A program made the translations under genes and the position numbers. A stretch of 64,000 bases of DNA, taken from the NCBI GenBank assembly GCA_026225255.1, contig JAMFSJ010000066.1, positions 62,001 to 126,000 on the forward strand, in the 5' to 3' direction. Under the pieces are notes generated by a model. That model saw only the letters and a program-made list of their open reading frames with translations. It was not told the origin of the DNA and did no database searches. This DNA comes from Methylacidimicrobium fagopyrum (GTDB taxonomy: Bacteria > Verrucomicrobiota > Verrucomicrobiia > Limisphaerales > UBA11358). Positions 17,499 to 26,637 of the stretch are shown one piece after another (position 1 is the stretch's first letter; the number at the start of each line of letters is the position of its first letter).

Positions 17499-20400
17499 CT
17501 ACGGGTTTAAAATGATCCGGTAAAATCGGTTGGTGTTCGCGGGCGCGTTGGTGTCGGTCACGGATATTTCGGTGAAGGTAGCGGTCAGATTCATCAGCGT
17601 GGTCCAATTGGTGTTCAGCAAATTATCGGTCCACTGCACGGTATAATTTTGATTTAACAACGCGGTCGTAGTGAGAGTTACGTTGTTGGTTTTTTTGAGC
17701 GTGCCAAAAATTTGCGGGTTTACGACGGCGTCCGGCGCAAAAGTCACGCCGCGAAAAATCTGGTTCACGCCCGCCGTGGCCAGCGTGGTCATCGCCGAGG
17801 CGGCCCCGGTGTCCGTGAGGGCGACCAAGCGGTTCGTGCTGCTTTCAATGGCCGTCGTTGCGTAGATGATTGGATTGGCGCCGCGAAAATCGACTGCGAG
17901 GCCGCGCGCGCCGCTGTTGGTCAGGTTGTTGAACGCGTAGGTCATCGTCCACGCCGCGCCATTGAAATCCCAACGTTGCACGCCGCCGCTGCCCTTGAGC
18001 GTGTCGTCGGCAATGTAAGCGGTGGTGGCTGTGGCGTTGAGCGCGAACGCATACGGACTGGCCTTGGAGCTGGCGCTCAAGAAGCTGGTGGCGGTGGCGG
18101 GACCGGTGGGCGTGCCGGAAATTTTCCAAATGCCCGGCGTCGTTTTGGCGGTGGTGAAATATAAATTGCCGCCGAGGTCTTGGATGGCAATGGAATTGGC
18201 GACGGTGGTTTGAATCGTATTCGTCGGGCCGCTGCCAAAATAAAATGTGCCGCTGTTCGCCGCGTTGGCGCCTGCGCCCCAATAATTTCCGCGCCCGTCG
18301 CTGGTGCCGCCGCGCAGGTTGTTGGCGCTAAATTGAGTGGTCGTCACGCCGCTGAGGGCAAAACCGCCAAACGCATCCAAGACGCCCACGGCGCGTGGCA
18401 CGGTCGCGGCAGTCGCGCTGGAAAGGGACGAAGTGGGTGCGTTCGTCAGCGCAATATTATAACCGGCGAGAATCAGTAAACGTCCGTCGGGCGAACGACT
18501 CAGAGCGCCTTCGGACGTCGCGTTGCCGCTGACGAGCAACGCGTTCGTGGAATTATTCGGAATAGCGATGCTGCCGGCGAGCGTGCCGTTGGTCGTGAAT
18601 TGATCAATGAAAACGGAGTTGCCGGAACTGCCCAAAGTTTCCGTGCCGTTGCCAAGGCGTAACACGGCGAGATTGCCGGCGACGAAAGACGCGGCCGTTT
18701 CATTGCCCGCAAAACTGTTTTGGCTGACGAGCGCGCCGGACGCATTTTGCAGGATCAACGGCGAGTTGCCGGAGGTGCTGAGGAAGCCGCCGAACGGACC
18801 TTGCACAAAAAGATTTTGTCCGGCGTGCGGACTTGCGATGCGGGCGCGGAAGGCATTGACGTTCGCCGCGAGATACAGCGATTTGCCCGCGGGAATCACG
18901 GTGCCGGGAACCATCGTGAAGGCGATCGAACCGATGAGATGCCAGCCGGAAACGTCCACGGCGTAATTGTTTGTGTTCAATAATTGAACATATTGTTCGG
19001 CGATATTTCCGCTGGCGGGATGGTAATCCGTCGCGTTGATCAAGACGACGGCGTTGGCCGGTTGCGCGGCGGGAATCGAACTGCCATTCAGCGTGGCGAC
19101 AGCGGGATTATAAAGAAAATTACGTCGGCCCGGTAGATAGGTCGTGACTATTTGTTCGGCGGCAGCGGGAAAAATACTCAAGCTGGTAGTGCCCCACGTC
19201 GGCCCCCACGCGGCGTAATCGAGCGCGGTGTCGGACGGCGAAATGTTCGTCGGATTCAGCGCGGCTTCGTATTGACGGATAAGCGGTTCGAGCACTAGCG
19301 CATTCGTCGGCGTGCCGTTGGTCATGAGAATTGTATCCATCAACGTGCGCAAGCGGCGCAGATACATTTGCTGAAAATCACTGCTGGCGAAAAATAAATC
19401 GAACAGCGGATTCGCCGGTTTGCTTTGCTGGGACGCATTATAAAAATTCAACACGTTGTTCGTGTAAATCGTGTCGGTGAAATAACCCGCGCTGTCCAGC
19501 CAATCGCGACCCCACGTCAAATCCACGTCCCACGGAATGATGGCCCATTCGCCGGTGTTATCGGTGTCGCGATACAGGTAATAATTTTTGTGACCGAGAT
19601 CCTGACTACTGCAAATCGCCATGTCGGCGAAGTAACTCGCGGTTTGCGGCAGATCCAAATTGTCGTAGCCGTAAGTGATGCGGGTCGCGAGCGGAATGGT
19701 TTCGTTTAAGTTAGTGACTAAGGCATTCAAGTCATCCGTGCCTTCATCCTCGCGCGTTTTCTTCTCGTTGCCGGACGCGCTGCTGAGGTTGTTATACATC
19801 TTATAAAGCGCGCCGTCCGGATCGCGCCCGATGCGGCTCAACCACAAATCATCGCCGTGTTCCACCATGTCTTCAATGCCCCAGAAAGAACCGTTTTGCT
19901 GGACGCGAATGGGAAACGAGAAAAAGCCCGCGCCGCCGGACAACGCCGTCATCGCGTAAGTCAACGTGGTGTGCATCCGCGATTTGTCGCCGTAATTGCT
20001 GAGGAAAATAATTTTATCCTCGCGGTAACCGTTGCTCGCGTAGAGAAATTTATGGTCGCCGGGAAAATCCAGGTTATGACTATTCTTCGGCCAACCGACG
20101 GAGGACTGGCCGTGCACATAAATGTTCAGGTTGTCATAAAGTTCGTTCAAATAAAACAGCGAGGCGGATGTGCCGGTTTGCGTATCGGCAGCGTTGGTGT
20201 TTTGGACGAAAAGATACGCGACCGGCAAGTGTGATTGGATGGAAGCATCGGCGACGACCGTGCCGTAATATTGTTGCGAATCCGTCTGGTTCGCAAAAAA
20301 CGGCCAGCGCGAAAGGTTGCTCGCGACGTCGGTCGCGGTGACGTAATAGCGAATCATTTGTCCCGCGGTCGCGAGGCCGCCAGGAATCGTGCCACTCCAA

Positions 20401-22331
20401 TTGCCATTCGTATCCACCGCGCTCATCGGCGTGGCAATTTCGGCATTAAACATGACGCGATAGTGCAGCGTGACATTCGTGAGGGCATTGAAACCGGGCA
20501 CGACTTGCGCGCTGACGGCCAGCGCCTGCCCCGGCGTCGGCACGTTCGGCAAATGACTGGCGCCGGACATGATCGGGCCAAAATCATTCGTGCTCGTGCC
20601 GTTGGGCGCGCCCGGCGTCGGGCCGGTAAAATAACGCCAGCCCAGACCGGTGTCCGCGATGCTCTGGCCGACCAATTGCGCCTGCATCAGAAAATCCGTA
20701 TTCGTCGCCGCAATGTTCAACGCTTGAATTGCGAGCACATTGTTTCCGGTCTGCAAATAGGTGCGCGCCGCGCTGACATCGAACGCCGACCATTGCACCG
20801 CCAACGTATCCAGATGCCGTTGCGTCGCGGTAGAATTCCACGCGAGCGAACCGGGCGCGTTGGCACTCGCGATTAAATGTCCGTTCAGATACGCCGCGAA
20901 ACCGTCGTCGTAGCGCATCAGTAATTGCAGGCTATCGAACGCATTGGTGTTCGCGACCGTGAACGGAATGCGCACGTAAGCCGTGGCGTTGGAGCCATAC
21001 ATGGGCGTCCGCACGTTGGTGCTGAGGTAATTCGTGTAGCTGACGAAATCGGCATTGGTCGCGAGCAACGCCGTGATTTCATTGGTCGCCAGGGCGCGAA
21101 ACCAAACGGCGACTTCATCAATCTGGCCTTTGAAATAATCGCCGCTGGCATCGAAAACCCCGCCGCCGCCGATGTTGAAATTATATTCCGACTCACCGTA
21201 ATTCGACGTTGAAGCGGACGTGCTGTTGGTGAGTTTTCCGTCGAAATAAACCGACAGTTTGCTGCCCGTGCCCACGGCCATGATGTAATGCCATTGGTTG
21301 GTTGGAAACGGATACGTGACCGTGACGGAGCCGCCGTTGGGCGTCCAAATTTGAACTTCCGTCGAACTGCTGAACCCAAATTCCATCGTGTCGTTTTGGC
21401 CGAACAATCCCGCGCGCGCATTTTGCGTGGCGGTCGGGTAAATCCAACCCGCGATCGTGAACGCCGGCAAATCGTCCACCAATTGATACGGGCCGTTCAC
21501 ATAAGCACTGCTGCCGTCAAACAATGGCGCGTTGTTGGTCGCCTCGAATAAAGGAAATTGCGGCGGGCGCGGTCCGGCTTGGCCCAGCGTAAAACTGCCC
21601 AGGTAACCGCCTTGATCTTGCACCCCGTCCGTGCCTGCATTGGCCGCGGCCGTGCCACTCGTTTCGTTCAATCGCCAATACGCGACGGGCTGCGTCGCCA
21701 GCAATTTCGCGGCGAAGGTTTCTTCCTGCGGATCAATGATGCCGGTTTCGTAACCGATGCCGTTAAGTCCGTTCGACCAATTAACATCGCTAAAATTCAA
21801 CTGCGTCCACGTCGCGTCCACTGCGGCATTCGTGGGGATCAAATAATGAATCGCGGCGTTCGTCGCCACGAGCGGCGTGGAAGTCAATTGCATGCCGATG
21901 CCGTAGGAAACGTCGGGAAACTGCGCGGGATATTGCGGCGTGATCTCCGTGGCGACCGAGCCGTCCGGCGCGAATAACGCCAGATATTCGCCATCGGAAC
22001 TCAACTTGAAATTGGTGTGCAACGGGGCGCCCGGCGTGACGCGATTTTTGTTGTCCGTAAACACGATCAAAAAACTTTTGGGCGGCAGATTCGTCGCCGG
22101 AAAACGCCATTTGCCCGGATTGCCCGAGCTGTCTGACAACGACCAGTTGAGTAAATTGACATTGGTGCCGGAGGTGTTTTGGATTTCGATCCAATCCGAA
22201 TAATCGCCGTCCTCATCCGTGAGTGTGCTGGCATTGCTGGCCATGAATTCGCTGAGGCGGACCTGCGCGCGCGTGGAAAGGGAAAAAGATAACGCCACCA
22301 GCAGCACTGAAACAAAACGCAAAAGCTTCAT
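17499..22331 (-). CDS. Giant secreted protein: lamin-tail, LamG-like, CotH and C-terminal module
   Basis: 1,610 residues from the ATG at 22331, chosen because it starts a signal peptide (MKLLRFVSVLLVALSFSLSTRAQ); a longer in-frame start has a polar leader. Approximate order: lamin-tail domain 20-130 (DYSDWIEIQNTSGTNVNLLN), LamG/concanavalin-like 217-425 (PVAYWRLNETSG, FTIAGWIYPT), a linker with Ig-like stretches, CotH-like 700-1000 (IYVHGQSSVGWPKNSHNLDF, YGDKSRMHTTL, WAIIPWDVDLTWGRDW), second lamin-tail 1100-1230 (YVQLLNTNNYAVDVSGWHL), a probable propeller 1240-1540, and a terminal module ending NRFYRIILNP. CotH proteins are atypical kinases in spore coats and exported bacterial proteins. A cell-surface role is likely, its target unknown. 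It is divergent from the sensor kinase at 22583. Confidence 0.85.
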   Translation of the reverse strand: MKLLRFVSVLLVALSFSLSTRAQVRLSEFMASNASTLTDEDGDYSDWIEIQNTSGTNVNLLNWSLSDSSGNPGKWRFPATNLPPKSFLIVFTDNKNRVTPGAPLHTNFKLSSDGEYLALFAPDGSVATEITPQYPAQFPDVSYGIGMQLTSTPLVATNAAIHYLIPTNAAVDATWTQLNFSDVNWSNGLNGIGYETGIIDPQEETFAAKLLATQPVAYWRLNETSGTAAANAGTDGVQDQGGYLGSFTLGQAGPRPPQFPLFEATNNAPLFDGSSAYVNGPYQLVDDLPAFTIAGWIYPTATQNARAGLFGQNDTMEFGFSSSTEVQIWTPNGGSVTVTYPFPTNQWHYIMAVGTGSKLSVYFDGKLTNSTSASTSNYGESEYNFNIGGGGVFDASGDYFKGQIDEVAVWFRALATNEITALLATNADFVSYTNYLSTNVRTPMYGSNATAYVRIPFTVANTNAFDSLQLLMRYDDGFAAYLNGHLIASANAPGSLAWNSTATQRHLDTLAVQWSAFDVSAARTYLQTGNNVLAIQALNIAATNTDFLMQAQLVGQSIADTGLGWRYFTGPTPGAPNGTSTNDFGPIMSGASHLPNVPTPGQALAVSAQVVPGFNALTNVTLHYRVMFNAEIATPMSAVDTNGNWSGTIPGGLATAGQMIRYYVTATDVASNLSRWPFFANQTDSQQYYGTVVADASIQSHLPVAYLFVQNTNAADTQTGTSASLFYLNELYDNLNIYVHGQSSVGWPKNSHNLDFPGDHKFLYASNGYREDKIIFLSNYGDKSRMHTTLTYAMTALSGGAGFFSFPIRVQQNGSFWGIEDMVEHGDDLWLSRIGRDPDGALYKMYNNLSSASGNEKKTREDEGTDDLNALVTNLNETIPLATRITYGYDNLDLPQTASYFADMAICSSQDLGHKNYYLYRDTDNTGEWAIIPWDVDLTWGRDWLDSAGYFTDTIYTNNVLNFYNASQQSKPANPLFDLFFASSDFQQMYLRRLRTLMDTILMTNGTPTNALVLEPLIRQYEAALNPTNISPSDTALDYAAWGPTWGTTSLSIFPAAAEQIVTTYLPGRRNFLYNPAVATLNGSSIPAAQPANAVVLINATDYHPASGNIAEQYVQLLNTNNYAVDVSGWHLIGSIAFTMVPGTVIPAGKSLYLAANVNAFRARIASPHAGQNLFVQGPFGGFLSTSGNSPLILQNASGALVSQNSFAGNETAASFVAGNLAVLRLGNGTETLGSSGNSVFIDQFTTNGTLAGSIAIPNNSTNALLVSGNATSEGALSRSPDGRLLILAGYNIALTNAPTSSLSSATAATVPRAVGVLDAFGGFALSGVTTTQFSANNLRGGTSDGRGNYWGAGANAANSGTFYFGSGPTNTIQTTVANSIAIQDLGGNLYFTTAKTTPGIWKISGTPTGPATATSFLSASSKASPYAFALNATATTAYIADDTLKGSGGVQRWDFNGAAWTMTYAFNNLTNSGARGLAVDFRGANPIIYATTAIESSTNRLVALTDTGAASAMTTLATAGVNQIFRGVTFAPDAVVNPQIFGTLKKTNNVTLTTTALLNQNYTVQWTDNLLNTNWTTLMNLTATFTEISVTDTNAPANTNRFYRIILNP

Positions 22332-22393
22332 AATAAGGGAGTGACCGCTGCATTCTTCCAGACTTTTGCCAGATGACAACCCCCACAAACGGG

Positions 22394-22426
22394 TAGGCGA
22401 GAGATCAAATCAGTCACTCTCGCCTA
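22394..22426. promoter_or_regulatory. 10-bp inverted repeat in a divergent promoter region
   Basis: TAGGCGAGAG (22394-22403) and CTCTCGCCTA (22417-22426) are perfect inverted arms around 13 bases. An additional GAGTGAC at about 22339 is complementary to GTCACTC inside the structure. It lies between the CotH-type gene (start 22331, minus) and the sensor kinase (start 22583, plus), so it could be a shared operator or a leader hairpin. The rest of the 251-bp gap shows no gene. Confidence 0.5.
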
Positions 22427-22582
22427 GCTGGGCTTAAATTTTATAAACTGCGGGTGAAAGGTTGTTTTCCCTAGTCAGGCTTGATATATCTCCGGCATCA
22501 ACCCTTTGGCAATCGCAGGCTCATCTTGGACTTCAGATATTAGTCGGGGAAATTTTATTTTCTCTGGCCGATCATTCCGGCG

Positions 22583-25500
22583 TTGGTTTTTTTTGCGGGG
22601 TTCGTCGTGGGCTGGTTTTTTTTCGCGCCGCCGCCGGTTTTTGCTGAAGCGCTTCTAGCGGAAGCTAATTCGAATTTACTTTCCATCGCTGAACTCCAGA
22701 AATCGTTCCACGGCGAAAGCTGGACGGTGCAATCGTTTCGGCTGGAAGGCGTGGTTTGCGCGGTGGTGCCGCAACGTCAGCAGGTGGTGTTGCAGGATGC
22801 TTCGGGCGCGGTGTTAATGGAATTGCCGTCGATCGATCCCGCGTTGACGGCGGGCGATGTAGTGACGGTGGTCGGACAGCATTGTTCGTTAAATCGCGAT
22901 CGTTACGGCATCCGCGTCGGCACGGCCCCGGTGGTGGATGACGATGGCACGCATGCGGTGCTGGAGCGCTCGGGTAAAGTTTTTCTGGACGCCGGCAGCC
23001 AGCCGATTCGCGCCGAGTGGTTCAATGGCAAGGGCGAGATTGCGTTCCGCGTGGAATACGCCGGGCCAGCGCTGCCGCGTCAAATGATTCCGGCGGGTAA
23101 GTTGTGGCATTCGTCCGCGACCGGAACGAATCAAGCGAAGCGTTTGCCGGGGCTGCATTATTTAGCTTACGAAGGGAATGATTGGTTTGGGTTGCCGGAT
23201 TTTTCGCAACTGCAACCCGTGGCGTCCGGCGTGGCGACTAATTTCAGCGTGGATTACCGGACGCGTCCGGAGCAGTGTGCGTTGACGTTCGATGGGCTTA
23301 TTCAGATCCCGCAGCCGGGGCTTTATACTTTTTACCTGGCGTCGGATGATGGTGGGCGATTGTTTGTGGGCGATGCAGCGGCGCAGTGCCAATTGACTTT
23401 GTTGGGACGCAAAGCCACGCCGCAAATTATCAACTTGGAACCCGCCGCCCCCAAAGTCAGCGCGGGTCAATGGACGGCTTTGGAAGGCAATATTATTTTT
23501 GCCGGCCAGAATGACATCGGGACGGAATTGGAAATCGTGGCGGGCGCGCAAATCGTGCAGGCCACGGTCATCGGCGGTTCGTCCGCGTTGGGCGTCCAGT
23601 TGATGCACCAAGCCGTCCGCGTGGCGGGCGTGGGCGAAATTTCATCCTCCATGGAGCAGCGGTTGACGATGCGGCTGGTGATTCCCGGCGTAAATCAAAT
23701 TCAAATCCTGCCCCCGGCGGCGGAAGCGGGCGCGTCGGTTTTTTGGGAAACAACTTTAACGACGGTGTGGCAGATTCAACGGCTGGAACCGGCGCAGGCG
23801 ATGAAGAAAATTCCGGTGCGGATCACGGGCACCATTATTCAGGTTTCGCCGTTGACGCTGGTGTTGGAGGATGCGACCGGGGGCGTGTTTGTGCATTACA
23901 GCGCCGGCGATTGGGCGGGTCAGCCGCAAATCGGCGATGTTTGGCAATTGGAAGGCACGACCGATCCGGGCGATTTTTCGCCGGTGGTCTTGGCGTCGTC
24001 GGGGAAATTTTTAGGCGTCACCACGTTGCCGGAACCGATTCGCCCGACGTGGGACCAATTGATCAACGGCAGTTTGGACGCGCAGTATGTTGAAATCCAT
24101 GGCGTCGTCGTCGCCGTGAATGGGGAAGAAATGGTGCTGCTGACACCGGATGGAAAAATCAAGGTCGAGGTGGATGAAATGCGCCGTTTTTATCGGGGCG
24201 GACAGGACGCTTTTATCAATCTCTACGGTAATATGCAGCCGGACGACGTCGCCAAATCCTATCTGGGCAGCGTGGTGCGCATCCGCGGTTGCGTGGCGGC
24301 GGTGCGGAATCAGGATACGCGCCAGATCCGCGCCGGGGAAATTCGCCTGACCGCCGCCGTGGTCAGCGTGGAACAGCCGCGGCCCGCGGATCCGTTTGCC
24401 TCGCCCGTGCGCATCGCGGCGGACTTGTTGCTGTTCGATCCCCGCGCCAGCACCTTGCAACGGACCAAAGTCACCGGGCAAATTATTTACGCGCGGCCCA
24501 ACGAATATCTGATCCAGAACGGGTCGGCCGGATTTCGCGCACGAACCGAAGCGGGCCCGGAATTGGCCGTGGGCGACGTGGTTGAAGCGGAGGGTTTTCC
24601 GCAATTGGGCGGACCCTCGCCGGTGCTGTTGGCGGCGCAATTGCGTTCCAACGGCGCGCGACCGTTGCCGCCGCCAAAACGGATTTTTGGAGCGGAACTT
24701 TTGGATCGTCAACGGGATGCCACGCGGGTGGAAATCGAAGCGACTTTGTTGAGCGTCACGATCCAACAGCGGGAACGCAGCTTGGAATTGCAGGCGGGGC
24801 CGACGCATTTTTTAGCGCGGCTGTATTCGCCGCACGGCGGTTGGAGTGAACTTTTGCCCGGCAGCCGGTTGCGGTTGACGGGGGTTTATTCCAGCGCCCA
24901 AGTGGATCACGGCGACAGCGACCCCTTTGAGTTACTGTTAAATCGTCCGGACAGCATCGTGGTTTTGCAACAGCCCTCGTGGTGGACGATCGAGCATGCC
25001 ATCGCGGTTATTTCCTTGCTGGCGGCCGGCTTGAGTCTGGCGTTGATCTGGGTGACGTTGCTGCACCGGAAAGTGGAAGCCCGCACCACGCAACTCAAAC
25101 AAGAAATTGAAGGCCGTCAGCTCGCGGAACAACGGCGGGCGGTCGAAAAAGAACGCGCTCGCGTGGCGCAGGATTTGCACGATGAACTCGGCGCGGGTTT
25201 GACGGAGGTGAGCATTTTGGGCTCGCTCGCCAACACGGACGCCGTGCCGGCGGCGACGAAGGCGGGTTACCTCGAACAGCTCACGCACGTCGCCCGCACG
25301 CTGGTCGCGTCGTTGGATGAAATTGTTTGGGCGGTGAATCCGCATTACGATTCCGCGCCGTCGCTGGCGAGTTATTATTCGCTCTTTGCGCAGCGGTTTT
25401 TGAATCTGGCGGGCATCGCCTGCCGGTTGCAAATCGCGAACGACATCCCGGAATATCCGTTGGATGCGAAAGTGCGCCACGGAGTTTTTTGCGCGTTCAA

Positions 25501-25756
25501 GGAGGCGTTGAATAATGTCATCCGCCATTCCGGCGCGACGGAAGTTCAGCTCGCCATCAAGGTCGTGGAAAATCAATTAATCATTTCCGTCGTTGATAAC
25601 GGACGGGGATTTGAGTCCATTGACGCGGCACCGGGAAAAGACGGCTTGACGGGTCTGGGCAAACGTTTGCACGAACTGGGCGGCGATTGCCAGATCACCA
25701 GCCAATCTGGTCAGGGCACGAAGGTCGAATTCTCCCTCCCGCTCAACCCAATTTAA
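22583..25756 (+). CDS. Membrane sensor histidine kinase (HisKA_3) with OB-fold-like and PA14 sensor
   Basis: 1,057 residues from a TTG at 22583; no ATG is available after the in-frame stop at 22541, so the start is uncertain. A hydrophobic leader (VFFAGFVVGWFFFAPPPVFA) precedes a large extracytoplasmic sensor. This has an OB-like module (FRLEGVVCAVVPQRQQVVLQ), a PA14-type domain whose halves appear in swapped order (about 108-268), and further OB-like modules (about 400-780). One membrane helix (about 800-830) leads to the NarL-family kinase core: ERARVAQDLHDELGAGLTEV with phospho-acceptor His866, then the ATPase boxes (FKEALNNVIRHSGAT, VVDNGRGFES, GLTGLGKRLHELGG). It probably senses a glycan and phosphorylates the regulator encoded one base downstream. 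Confidence 0.9.
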   Translation: MVFFAGFVVGWFFFAPPPVFAEALLAEANSNLLSIAELQKSFHGESWTVQSFRLEGVVCAVVPQRQQVVLQDASGAVLMELPSIDPALTAGDVVTVVGQHCSLNRDRYGIRVGTAPVVDDDGTHAVLERSGKVFLDAGSQPIRAEWFNGKGEIAFRVEYAGPALPRQMIPAGKLWHSSATGTNQAKRLPGLHYLAYEGNDWFGLPDFSQLQPVASGVATNFSVDYRTRPEQCALTFDGLIQIPQPGLYTFYLASDDGGRLFVGDAAAQCQLTLLGRKATPQIINLEPAAPKVSAGQWTALEGNIIFAGQNDIGTELEIVAGAQIVQATVIGGSSALGVQLMHQAVRVAGVGEISSSMEQRLTMRLVIPGVNQIQILPPAAEAGASVFWETTLTTVWQIQRLEPAQAMKKIPVRITGTIIQVSPLTLVLEDATGGVFVHYSAGDWAGQPQIGDVWQLEGTTDPGDFSPVVLASSGKFLGVTTLPEPIRPTWDQLINGSLDAQYVEIHGVVVAVNGEEMVLLTPDGKIKVEVDEMRRFYRGGQDAFINLYGNMQPDDVAKSYLGSVVRIRGCVAAVRNQDTRQIRAGEIRLTAAVVSVEQPRPADPFASPVRIAADLLLFDPRASTLQRTKVTGQIIYARPNEYLIQNGSAGFRARTEAGPELAVGDVVEAEGFPQLGGPSPVLLAAQLRSNGARPLPPPKRIFGAELLDRQRDATRVEIEATLLSVTIQQRERSLELQAGPTHFLARLYSPHGGWSELLPGSRLRLTGVYSSAQVDHGDSDPFELLLNRPDSIVVLQQPSWWTIEHAIAVISLLAAGLSLALIWVTLLHRKVEARTTQLKQEIEGRQLAEQRRAVEKERARVAQDLHDELGAGLTEVSILGSLANTDAVPAATKAGYLEQLTHVARTLVASLDEIVWAVNPHYDSAPSLASYYSLFAQRFLNLAGIACRLQIANDIPEYPLDAKVRHGVFCAFKEALNNVIRHSGATEVQLAIKVVENQLIISVVDNGRGFESIDAAPGKDGLTGLGKRLHELGGDCQITSQSGQGTKVEFSLPLNPI

Positions 25757-25757
25757 C

Positions 25758-26384
25758 ATGGTCAAAATTGCGATTGTCGAAGATAACAAAACTACCCGCG
25801 AAGGACTGGCTACCATTGTCGGTCTTTCACCGGACTATAAATGCGTCTGCGTCTGTGAAACGGCGGAGGAAGCGTTGTTGCAAATTCCTAAACATCAGCC
25901 AGATGTGATCTTGATGGACATCCAATTGCCGAATATGTCGGGGGTGGAATGTGTCGCCTTGATCAAGGAACGATTGCCGGCGGCGCAAGTCATCATGGTC
26001 ACGGTCTATGAAGATCCGGACCGGATTTTTCGCGCGCTGAGCGCCGGTGCTTCGGGCTATCTGCTCAAACGCGCCACGCCGGAACAGGTGTTGAACGCCA
26101 TCCGCGATGTGCAATCCGGTGGCGTGCCGATGAGCGCCGAGATCGCGCGCAAAGTCATCGCCCATTTTCAAACGCAAGCCACGGCCGCAGCGGATGTGGA
26201 AAAACTTTCCCCGCGCGAACGTGAAGTCCTGGACCTCGTCGTGCACGGTTTTTCCAACAAAGAAATTGCCGAACGTTTGAGCGTGAGTGTTGAAGCTATC
26301 CGTTGGCATCTAAAGCATATTTACCACAAGCTGCACGTTCATTCGCGCACCGAAGCCGCGTTGAAATTTCGTCCCCGGGCCTGA
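25758..26384 (+). CDS. NarL/FixJ-family response regulator
   Basis: 208 residues. Receiver domain: acidic pocket VEDN at 7-10, phospho-acceptor Asp54 in ILMDIQLPNMSG, and Lys104 in GYLLKRATPEQ. The LuxR-type helix-turn-helix is at the C-terminus (LSPREREVLDLVVHGFSNKE, SVSVEAIRWHLKHIYHKLHV). The ATG starts one base after the stop of the histidine kinase gene, so the two are translated together and form a cognate pair. The most obvious target is the large secreted-protein operon that starts 254 bases downstream, by position only. Confidence 0.95.
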   Translation: MVKIAIVEDNKTTREGLATIVGLSPDYKCVCVCETAEEALLQIPKHQPDVILMDIQLPNMSGVECVALIKERLPAAQVIMVTVYEDPDRIFRALSAGASGYLLKRATPEQVLNAIRDVQSGGVPMSAEIARKVIAHFQTQATAAADVEKLSPREREVLDLVVHGFSNKEIAERLSVSVEAIRWHLKHIYHKLHVHSRTEAALKFRPRA

Positions 26385-26468
26385 TGCCACGCGAGCCGTT
26401 GCGTCCGCGTAGTTTTCATTACCTGCCAGAACTACTCACTTGGGGAGCTAGGAGAGATTCTCCATAAA

Positions 26469-26487
26469 GGTATGCTCCTCGCATACC
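26469..26487. promoter_or_regulatory. Perfect hairpin in the leader of the giant secreted-protein operon
   Basis: GGTATGC-TCCTC-GCATACC is a perfect 7-bp stem with a 5-base loop. It lies 85 bp after the regulator gene and 150 bp before the next start codon, just after a purine-rich GGAGCTAGGAGAGA stretch complementary to TTCTCC. There is no T-tract, so it is unlikely to be a simple terminator. It may be an operator or a leader-RNA structure. The rest of the 253-bp gap (26385-26637) contains no gene. Confidence 0.4.
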
Positions 26488-26637
26488 CATGGATAATCAG
26501 ATCGAGCCAGAATCGTCGTCTGCTTTAGCTGGTCGTGTCATTTGTTGTCATTATGAACGGCTCGTGACCCGTTTCGATCCATCCATTTGGTTTTAATCCT
26601 GAACCTCAATCCGACCCTAATCAAAAAACAACCCAAC

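Noticed and set aside
24011..24808. 265-codon antisense frame in the sensor kinase gene
   Set aside because: No recognisable domain, and it would sit wholly inside a well-supported kinase sensor region.
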